NCBI GenBank assembly: GCA_019188255.1
Contig: JAETXT010000005.1
Span: forward strand, 1,612,001-1,676,000
Direction: 5' to 3'
DNA length: 64,000 nucleotides
Source: Verticillium longisporum
Lineage: Eukaryota > Ascomycota > Sordariomycetes > Glomerellales > Plectosphaerellaceae
This document shows positions 56,263 to 64,000 of this stretch, piece after piece (the first letter of the stretch is position 1; each line of letters starts with the position of its first letter). The position numbers and the translations under genes are program-made. The notes beneath the pieces were generated by a model, which made no database searches, was not told the origin of the DNA, and saw only the letters and a list, made by a program, of their open reading frames with translations.

Positions 56263-59186
56263 TCAGTTCGTCTTCGGCTTGAAGTGTGCCGAGACATCGG
56301 GGTGCAGATCTGATGATTGGAACATCGACTCCTCTTCAGCGAACGGTGCAAAGCACGCTTCAGTCCGGGGCGCGCTCTGTCGACACTGAGTTAGGTTGCT
56401 GGCTTCGTCGGCAGGAGATATGTGTGTCTGCATGGCAGTGTTCGGTCCCTGGGAGAGCACGTAGTCGTCCTCTCCCGAGGACTCCTTGTTCGAAAGAGCC
56501 ATGCTGGTGCCACTACGGTGTTCGCCGGCCTTTTGGTCCATGAAGCAGTGCACTTCGATACCGCTGCTGCCATGAGCCGCAGTTCTGGCGGACATAACCG
56601 TGAAGCTCGGGACTCGAGTGTCGAAGTCCTCGACGGGTTGGTTCGTGTGGGCAGGGTCATCCTTGGGGCTGGCAGGGTTATGGCCAGCAGGCCAAGGGCG
56701 CTCGCCGTGCATTTCAGTCATGAGGTCGCTGCCGTCGTCGAACTTGCTGACGCCAAACATCTCATCAACCATACCCGACACGTCATTCAGGCTCAATTCC
56801 ATGCTGATAGTCCTGCTGCTGGGTATTTTGCCTCCAGGCTGTGGGATGGGCTGGCTGAAGATATGGGCGACTTGCTCTTCGCTCAGAGGCCGCAAGGGGC
56901 CCTCCTGCGTAATCTCAGCACCTGCGGTTTCTCGCATCGCCTTTGTGATATGACGAGCCTCGGACTTGTGTTTCGCGGCCTTCTTGACCCGCTTGGTGAC
57001 CACCCTGACCTCACCTGCGCCCATGAAGGTGCCAGCACTCTCAGGAGTGCGAAAGGCAGCCATGTCCTTGCCGGTGTCTCTCTTGCGCTTCTGGGACCAG
57101 GTCATGTGCTCGAAAGCCTCTCTGATTCTGGCTCTGTCGCAGGGCTGCAACTTCACTCGGCTCAGAGGGTTCTCCTCAACTTCATCGCTGGGAATCTCGA
57201 GATAGTCTGGTTCAACGATCGTGTGGCTTTTCACCGACTCCTGGTCCTGAGAGAAGTCACGAGCCTTGACCTGTTCGATGGGTAAGTCATCAAGTTCGCC
57301 GATGATACGAGCGAACTCGGTTTTGCTCAGAATATCCCGAACTCCTTGGCTGGCATTGGCAGCCTTGAGCAGCACGTCAATTGCTTTGCTCTTGTCAGAG
57401 GCAGCCCGTTTTCTGCCAGAGGGATGATCCTCGGGTTCGACTCCGAAGTTTCTGTTGACTCTTTTAGAAACTGACTGGCCTTCTTCGCCATTTGCGTCTT
57501 TGGCGGCCTGGTCGATAGACTCTTGGATCAATTGTGCCTGAGCAGCGTCCGTCCCGGCAGCGGCCTCGTCGAAAGTGAGCACATTGAGGCTCCTGGAATT
57601 CTCAACCGTACTGAAAGAGCTATGAGTGGCTAAGTTTTTGTCAGACAAGGGTTGATCGGGCTTGAATAGAAGAGCATCTCCGGGTTGAGGCATCTCAAGC
57701 TTCGTCTTGTCTGACGAACGGGCTTCATTATGGTGGCCGCTGTACGTGCGCTGATGGTGTTGGGCCACAGAATAAAGAGTTCGGTCCAAGGCCTTTTCGA
57801 TGCCTTTGTCTTTGAGCAGCTCAAGCAACTCCTGTTCGGCGGCGTCTTGATTCATGATTCCCACATCCGTCGCGTCGCTGGTGTTGTGGTTGCTATTTTG
57901 CTCATACTCCTGAGCAGGATCTTGAGTCTTTGGGCCCTCGATCGCGGACGGGTTCTTGTCGCTGTTTGTTTGCGTGTCGCCAAATAAATCGTGGTGCATT
58001 TGTCGCAGTCGACGATTCAACTCAAGGCACTCTTCATGCGTTCTTCCTCTGGTCAACCCTTTACCAACGGGCTTGCCTCCAGTCTATCACTACTATTAGC
58101 ACCTAATAAAATGTGATGAATGTCGGTGAAGAATCAACATGTCATGACTTACGGGTGGTGTGTACTGGAAATAGGTACTTTCGGTCGTGCCTGCCTTGGT
58201 GATACGCTCGTGCCAGGCAATACCGGTCTTGAGCCTGAAGAAGTCTTTGAACTTGTCGAATTCAGTGTAAAAGGGGCGGGAACAGGGTGATGGTCGGTTG
58301 ATGGCCTTCAACAACCACCTCTTTCCGTCGTCCTTCTTGTAGTATTTGACACCAAACCAGTAGAGAGTAGGTTTGGCAAAAGATTGGAAGAGCTAGTGGT
58401 GTTGTCAGTCGAAAATCCCCCGCGTTTTTGTCGCGACTATTGTGAGATCGAAGGAAATGCCGTCCGTCGGAAGACGCGTCGCGTTACTCAGTTAGGCAGT
58501 GAATTGAGACTTACATAGAGAACGTACTTCTCCTTGCACGTGCCAAAACTATCTGTGAAGATGCGGAAGAGCTCAACCTGATACTCAAAGGGACAAACAT
58601 CCGCAAAGACTCGATATAGATCTGATGCATCGGTCAACCAGGTGCTCGCCGCCGTGACTTCATTGCTCATCCCCCTTTGTAAACAACTTGCCTGGATTGA
58701 TCCAATGCTCACCGATTGCCAGGTTTCTCTGAGACCTGGCTTTGGCGAGTTGCTTTCTTCGTTTAGCTCTCTCCTCTGCAAGTAGGTTGTCGAAGTAGTA
58801 CTCCTTCTCCGGAAGCTTCTTGTTACGGTTGCACGAGAATTCGAACCAGTCGTAATGCACAACGCGGATGCGGCTACCTTTTTGCTGGGCCTCTTTAACT
58901 GTTGTAACAGAGTCAGCATCAAAGTTTGCGTTGGAATTGGCCTCGAGACAGCATATTTTGGGAGGAAATATCTGGCTGAGGCCGAGTTGAACCCACTTCT
59001 CTTGATCTTCTTCCGTGCCTTGTATTGCTCATCTGTGCAAAGTAGATGAGTGACAGATTGATCCATGTCCTTTACGAACTGGCCCTTGCGTTGCTTGATC
59101 CACATGGCTAGATTCTCCTCTGTAAACTGGCCTGGTAGAGGCCCTGCTGTTGCCAGCACCATATTCTTGAAGATCGCAGGCGCCAT
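56263..59186 (-). CDS. BRCT plus WGR-like protein lacking a PARP catalytic domain
   Basis: Minus-strand exons 59186-58997, 58898-58688, 58644-58515, 58392-58153 and 58083-56263; 863 residues. The N-terminus (APAIFKNMVLATAGPLPGQF...) through VVHYDWFEFSCNRNKKLPEKEY is a BRCT domain like that in fungal PARP. The next block (about residues 138-260), with LYRVFADVCPFEYQVELF, KPTLYWFGVKYYKK and KFKDFFRLKTGIAWHERI, follows the WGR fold, but the WGR triplet itself is not kept. The remaining 600 residues are acidic, Ser/Gln-rich and disordered, with a basic KRVKKAAKHK stretch that may be a nuclear signal. No ADP-ribosyltransferase signature was found. A role in DNA repair or chromatin is inferred from the domains. 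Introns are 98, 43, 122 and 69 nt; the 43-nt intron has a weak acceptor. Confidence 0.82.
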
Positions 59187-59843
59187 GGCTGCTAATGATA
59201 AGAAAGGTCCTCAACAGGCAGGTGTTGCAGTTTCTGATGCTCGCATTAGGTAGCTTAGTAAATCTTAAGAAAGCGGCGCAAATCGAGGGGCCAACTGTAT
59301 GAGACGATTCCGGCATAAAAAACTGCTGGGAGAAGATCTGTTCACCTTGTTCGTGTTTAGATGATGCTGGATAGATTGTATGAAAGATGAGTTGGCGCGC
59401 AAGTGGATAGCTTCTCTAGAGATTTCAGCTAGCTGTAGGTGAAGAACCTTTGCTGAAACTCATATCTTCAATAGAAACTCTGATTCCTCCCCGCGAATGA
59501 ACTTCCTAGTCCTGGGCGGAAGAGGTTGTGAGAGCCAGAGTTGAAGACCTGCTCCTGCTTCCAGGGAAATGCCCAAAGCGAAATCGACCGTGGCTCCTGA
59601 CGGAAGTAACAAGGTGCTAATGGGCGTCTGTTCAAAGTTTGTATCGACCAATCCCGAAGGAACGACAACAGAAGAGCGTACGCTTGCTTGGCAGCACTTT
59701 CCAGGAGACAATGATGCAAAGACCTCCAGAGACCATATCTAGGTAAATCGTGAAATCATAGTCACAGGCGTTGACCACCACTAAATCGACAGGCTCTTGT
59801 TTTCCTAGACATGAGTTGGGTGCAATCTATCATATCTACACAA
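59187..59843. other. Intergenic region between the BRCT gene and trpC
   Basis: About 660 bases. Two nearly coincident ORFs on the minus strand (59711-59460 and 59719-59468) are too short and domain-free to support. Confidence 0.4.
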
Positions 59844-62156
59844 CTACATGACAACTTTTGGCAGCCTTGATGAACGCTCTGATTTTTCCAAGCTCTGCTT
59901 GCCATCCTGTTCGACGCCACTGCTCACATCAACGCCAATGACCTGGCTGGCATACTTTCCCAGGGCCCGTACAGCATCAACCACATTGTCAGGGTTAAGG
60001 CCGCCAGCCAACATGATCCGCAGCTCAGGGTCCTGAGCTAGCGTGGCAGTCACACTCGAGAAGTCAAGGAGCTTGCCAGAGCCGGCGCCGGAGTCGAGAA
60101 GAGGGACCGTGTGATAGCCACGGCGGCCGATTCCGACCTGGCCAGGCTTGAAGGCGCGAATGACAGGCACTGGAATGAGGCTCGCCCACTCGATAGGCTC
60201 ATCACCGTGAAGCTGCACGATGTCGAGGTTGAAGAGCTTTTGCTTGTGGAGCACCTCATCAAGGGGCTGATTCTGGAAGATACCGGCCAGGAGTGTTCTT
60301 GAACCAGACAACCGCGTCTTAGCCGAGCTGAAAAAGTCTGTCGCGGCTTTGCCTGCTGCCGATGATCCCACAGGGGGCAGGGAACGAGCCGTCGAAGAGG
60401 AATGAACGACTTGCGAGATGGCTAGGGCCGTGTCATCAGAAATGCAACGCTTAGCCCCAGTCACTAAGCAGATGCCGATGAAATCGGCACCTGACCTAAC
60501 AGCCTCCTCCGCAGCCTCAGGGGTCCGTGTGCCGCAAATCTTTGCGAACAGCGGCTCTGGCGCGGGCTTCTCCGGCTCGGCGTCAGAGCCCGAACACAAT
60601 TGTCTGATGAACTTGCTCGTATCTGAAGCCCTCATGATAGCCTCGCCAACCAGAACGGCATTCACGCCATCCTTCTTGCACAACAGGACATCATCATATG
60701 TGTTGATGCCACTCAGCGCGCAGATGATGGTGTTCTCAGGCACCATGCTCCTCAGCCGGCTTGTCGTGCCCATGTCAACCTCGAAGCTTTCAAGATTCCT
60801 GTTGTTGACACCGATGGCCTTGGCCCCGAGGTTCAACGCGATTGTCATCTCCTCTGTGTTCTGTACCTCTACTAGGGGCTCCATCCCGAGCGAGACGGAA
60901 TACTTGTAGAGCCTTTCCAGCTCCTCGACTGTCAGCATCTTGACAATGAGCAAGACGGTATCAGCACCAGCGAGCCTGGCCTCCAAGATCTGGTACTCTT
61001 CAAAGATGAATTCTTTCCGAAGAATCGCAGGTCGGTTGGGCATGCCGTCCAGAACCTGCCTCACCGCTCGCAGATCTTCGATGCTGCCCCTGAACCAATC
61101 GGGTTCTGTGAGAACAGAGATGACGCTGGCACCCGCGAGAGCATACTTCCGGGCTTGGGTTGGGGCGCTGATGCTCAAGTCGAAAATTCCCTTCGAGGGC
61201 GAGGCTCGCTTGATTTCCGCCATGAGAGCCACGTCGAATGGCGTCTGACGAAGTCGAGCTACAAATGGAATTTGCGGCGGCGCTCCGTTCAGGTCATACG
61301 TCGCTTGCAGATCCGCAGGTCTCTGCGAAGGGATCTCTTTCTGAGCGGCGACTGACTTCCTCCGGCGGTCGTAGATTTGCTGCAGGATATTATTCTTCTT
61401 GCCGGCAGCGGGCGGCGCCGGCTGTGCCGGAGTACCAGTGCTGGCGGCGCCATTGCTGGCAGAAGCCTTTTGCAGACGAGAGTTCTCTTCCCAAGTGCCT
61501 CCTTGAAGCAGAAGGAAATTTTTCAGCATGGTACGGCCTTCGGCTGTGAGGATGCTCTCTGGGTGGAACTGGACACCCTCGATGGTGTACTCTCGGTGAC
61601 GAACACCCTGAATGACACCGGGCGAACCGTCACTCTTTGCTACCCATGAGGTCACCTCGAGGCAGCTAGGAAGAGTGCCCTGCGTGCCGGCCAAAGAATG
61701 GTAACGGGTGACGGGGAGCTCTTGGCGCAACCCAGCATACACACCCTTGCCATCGTGGGTCAGAGGCGAGGTCTTGCCGTGCAGCCATTCTCCAGCCGAG
61801 CTGACCTCGCCACCATAGACATCAAATATGCATTGCTGACCCATGCAGACGCCAAAGATAGGAATTTTCCCGGCGAAGTGTCGGATGGCATCGCGACTGA
61901 CACCAGAGTCGGTCGAGGGATGGCCGGGACCAGGACTAATGATCAATTGCGTAGGATTCTTGCTGGCTAGCTCCTCCAGAGTAATCTTGTCGTTCCGGTA
62001 GACCGTGACATTGGCGCCCTCGAGAATCAGGTACTGGTAAACGTTCCAGGTGAAAGAATCATAATTGTCGATGAGGATGAGGTTTGACGCCGTGGGAATT
62101 GGTGGCGAAGGGTCCGGATGGTGGGGAGAGTGATCGATGATGTCGAGCGACGGCAT
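59844..62156 (-). CDS. trpC: Trifunctional tryptophan biosynthesis protein TrpC (GATase, IGPS, PRAI)
   Basis: An intronless minus-strand gene of 770 residues from ATG 62156; the frame upstream opens only with TTG. Domain order is fungal TrpC. Residues 25-220 are a class-I glutamine amidotransferase with nucleophile Cys104 (FGVCMGQQ), TRYHSLAG and VQFHPES. Residues about 255-520 are indole-3-glycerol-phosphate synthase with [21 protein letters not shown] and [16 protein letters not shown] [13 protein letters not shown]. Residues about 545-770 are phosphoribosylanthranilate isomerase with [17 protein letters not shown] and [11 protein letters not shown]. It supplies the amidotransferase for anthranilate synthase and catalyses two later steps of tryptophan synthesis. 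The gene lies in tandem with the BRCT gene and divergent from NUP188. Confidence 0.97.
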   Translation of the reverse strand: MPSLDIIDHSPHHPDPSPPIPTASNLILIDNYDSFTWNVYQYLILEGANVTVYRNDKITLEELASKNPTQLIISPGPGHPSTDSGVSRDAIRHFAGKIPIFGVCMGQQCIFDVYGGEVSSAGEWLHGKTSPLTHDGKGVYAGLRQELPVTRYHSLAGTQGTLPSCLEVTSWVAKSDGSPGVIQGVRHREYTIEGVQFHPESILTAEGRTMLKNFLLLQGGTWEENSRLQKASASNGAASTGTPAQPAPPAAGKKNNILQQIYDRRRKSVAAQKEIPSQRPADLQATYDLNGAPPQIPFVARLRQTPFDVALMAEIKRASPSKGIFDLSISAPTQARKYALAGASVISVLTEPDWFRGSIEDLRAVRQVLDGMPNRPAILRKEFIFEEYQILEARLAGADTVLLIVKMLTVEELERLYKYSVSLGMEPLVEVQNTEEMTIALNLGAKAIGVNNRNLESFEVDMGTTSRLRSMVPENTIICALSGINTYDDVLLCKKDGVNAVLVGEAIMRASDTSKFIRQLCSGSDAEPEKPAPEPLFAKICGTRTPEAAEEAVRSGADFIGICLVTGAKRCISDDTALAISQVVHSSSTARSLPPVGSSAAGKAATDFFSSAKTRLSGSRTLLAGIFQNQPLDEVLHKQKLFNLDIVQLHGDEPIEWASLIPVPVIRAFKPGQVGIGRRGYHTVPLLDSGAGSGKLLDFSSVTATLAQDPELRIMLAGGLNPDNVVDAVRALGKYASQVIGVDVSSGVEQDGKQSLEKSERSSRLPKVVM

Positions 62157-62731
62157 CTTGTCGGACAGCCACTTTTGCAAAGGGATATAATTCAATCAAA
62201 ACCTCCTGGCGCGGCCCTTGGGGATTCTGTTGTTGAGAGTTGACGTGGCCTCGGTGAGTCAACTCAAGCCAGCCTTTTGAGTTGCAGGCGAAATACGTGT
62301 GATGGAACCCTCAATACTGTGTTTTGTCCGTTTGGCACGGTGGACCATGTCTCTCAAAAGGGGAGGATCACAGTGCGATTACATTCATTGGACCCTGAGT
62401 TTATCTCTCGGAAGATGCCTTCCTAGAGCTCCGCATTCGGGCAGCCCAGTCGAATGAGCCGGCGAGCCACAATTCTTGGTAATCCGGAAAAGCCCCGGCT
62501 TCTCGACTGTGGCTGACAAGCTTGCAGGCGCGCAACGTCCGAGCTTCTACAAAAAAACGACATGGCAGGAAGAAAGTAGTTAGGTAGGTACCAAAGTACC
62601 GCCAAAGCTCAACACCACTGCTCCAAAGGTGCATCGCGACGGACCGCGTTCGTCTGCCTTGATTCGCAACTTTCGCCAGCAGTGGTGCCTCATGTAGCCT
62701 TGGTTGCATCACACACTCGAGCACTGCGGCA
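62157..62731. promoter_or_regulatory. Divergent promoter region of trpC and nup188
   Basis: About 575 bases shared by two divergent genes. A TGAGTCAACTC palindrome-like site at about 62254-62265 (GAGTCA core) resembles the binding site of the amino-acid starvation activator CPC1/Gcn4 and fits control of trpC. An AGGTAGGTACC motif lies at about 62582-62592. Confidence 0.5.
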
Positions 62732-64000
62732 ATGGCGCCACTGACAGATCAGATCTATGTTCCTCCCTGGAGGACTGCCTCAAGGGCGAGACCAGCGTTC
62801 TGTATGTGCCTCCCATGCAGCTCCCTGCTGTTGTTTGCGCTGCCTTGTTGATTGCCATTGCTAACATCTGTACCACCAGCTCCTGGAGGCTCGTCGCCAA
62901 AGCTTTAGCTGAGCCCACCGGCGAACGTCGAAGCACAGAAACCCTGTCTAGATTTCTAAAAGACGGACATGTTCAATCACTCCTTCAAGACCCAGCAACT
63001 GCATTTAGCCCATCCAACGATGCGACGAAGAAGCAATTCGAGACGACAACGGCTGCCATCAACGTGACCCCGACACCGAACGGCAAATATGATATTGGTA
63101 CCATTAAGGGGGATGCTACATGGCTCAGCAAAGCTGGCAATGTCAACCTCATTGCAGCGCTTCGAATCGTTGTTCTCGAATTTCAGGCTCGACCTGCCGC
63201 TCATCTCGCAGGGCCACTATCGACACAAGATGCCGTCAACCTTCAAGAAGCTGCTGGCGTCAGTAACTCTCAATCATCAAGCCTCGTCCCCATATCTGGC
63301 GCGACGATGGATGCCGACGCCATATGGGCCGCGTTTGACAAGGAGGAAGCGAAGCGCCTACGCATTTTCCAGACCTACCTCTCAGAGCGTCGTTATCTTG
63401 CCATGGCTGCGGACTTGACGCATGGTGAGACTTTGCGCCATCAGCCCAAAGCTATCACAGGCACCGAAGAAGCTTCCGAAGCCACTTACCCTGTTCTACC
63501 CGCCGAGGATCTGACCAAGCTGGCGGAGAATCTCATTTCGACCAACCTCAAGTGGATAGCTCGGACAGTCGAGAGCCTTGGCAACGGTTTTGAACGGGAG
63601 ACTGACGACAAGAGCGTCTTGATCGACGAAATCGAGGTTGACTGGCAACGAACCTTGCTGACCGAAATTGCACACGCCTTGGCCACTATTTTCCAGGCCC
63701 TGGACAGCCATGGTGACCTTTTCGCAGCTCCCTCGTCTGTTCTTGAATGGTTCACACTGATGGAGTCTTGCGTCTTCTTCGAAGGCCTGTCTGCGGTATG
63801 TCGTCCTTGAATTGGCGATGGAGAGATTGTCCCACTAACGAAAAACCAGGTTCATGAGAGCATCGCCTCCGTTGTGCTCCCCATTCACACATTAGTCTGC
63901 GTGATCTCATTGAAGCTTTTGAATCCCACAAGGGCAATGGCTTTCCTGTCACAAGACATTGACCTCCACCCCGATGAGAACAACCCTTATCTTGCCTCTT
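62732..64000 (+). CDS. nup188: Nucleoporin Nup188 N-terminal part (3' partial), with an apparent one-base deletion in exon 1
   Basis: Exons 62732-62801, 62880-63795 and 63850 onward past the right edge. The protein begins MAPLTDQIYVPP, a typical Nup188 start, and continues LEDCLKGETSVLSWRL in another frame. A C appears to be missing at 62765-62767 (CCTCCC where CCTCCCC would keep frame). With it, exon 1 ends in the right phase for a 78-nt intron (62802-62879). Downstream motifs include AFSPSNDATKKQFETTTAAI, KYDIGTIKGDATWLSKAG and VLEFQARPAAHL. The region is all helical, as expected for a large scaffold nucleoporin of the inner ring (with Nup192 and Nic96). Only about the first 380 residues are visible. 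The third exon resumes VHESIASVVLPIHTLV. Confidence 0.88.

Noticed and set aside
59460..59719. Two 83-codon minus-strand ORFs in adjacent frames
   Set aside because: They overlap almost completely in different frames, with no domain.

Overview
The window is nuclear DNA of a filamentous ascomycete, most likely a Sordariomycete. Genes are split by short introns (mostly 45-120 nt, GT-AG with CTAAC/CTGAC-like branch sites). The housekeeping genes recognised are typical of Pezizomycotina, including a trifunctional TrpC, Atg1, Snx41, a Sac7-type RhoGAP and a HET-domain protein. Coding DNA is GC-rich, and one AT-rich island has the look of RIP (repeat-induced point mutation). The species cannot be named from this sequence.

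Layout. 1-9 kb: the 3' end of a Ser-rich unknown gene, a vacuolar carboxypeptidase Y homolog with an odd active-site region, SDO1/SBDS (60S maturation) and RPS18. 9-16 kb: a single-pass membrane protein of unknown role, sorting nexin SNX41 and an MFS transporter. 16-23 kb is accessory in flavour: a HET-domain protein, a secreted type-B carboxylesterase and a fructosamine/ketosamine kinase-like protein. 23-32 kb: the mRNA capping guanylyltransferase, a 25-residue RPL41 gene, an FHA-domain Ser/Thr kinase, a zeta-toxin-family P-loop protein and a Cys-rich coiled-coil unknown. 33-36 kb: ATG1. 36-42 kb is gene-poor and holds a RIP-mutated repeat island with two 122-bp direct repeats. 42-50.5 kb: ornithine aminotransferase, GPI10 mannosyltransferase and a Sac7-like RhoGAP. 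50.5-54.6 kb has no gene I can support. 54.6-64 kb: USE1 (ER SNARE), a BRCT plus WGR-like protein, TrpC and the start of NUP188.

The genes are mostly independent housekeeping functions: ribosome biogenesis (SDO1, RPS18, RPL41), membrane traffic and autophagy (SNX41, ATG1, USE1, CPY), GPI anchors (GPI10), amino-acid metabolism (OAT, TrpC), RNA capping and nuclear pores. I do not see a biosynthetic cluster, defence island or CRISPR-like system. The points most worth checking are six second-codon-position substitutions around the catalytic serine of CPY; apparent one-base losses in C runs in OAT and NUP188, which look like homopolymer under-calls; the fungal zeta-toxin-family gene; the tiny RPL41 gene; and several introns that stay open in frame and could mislead gene callers.

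Exon coordinates were derived by hand. Every proposed spliced CDS sums to whole codons, except OAT and NUP188, where one base appears to be missing.
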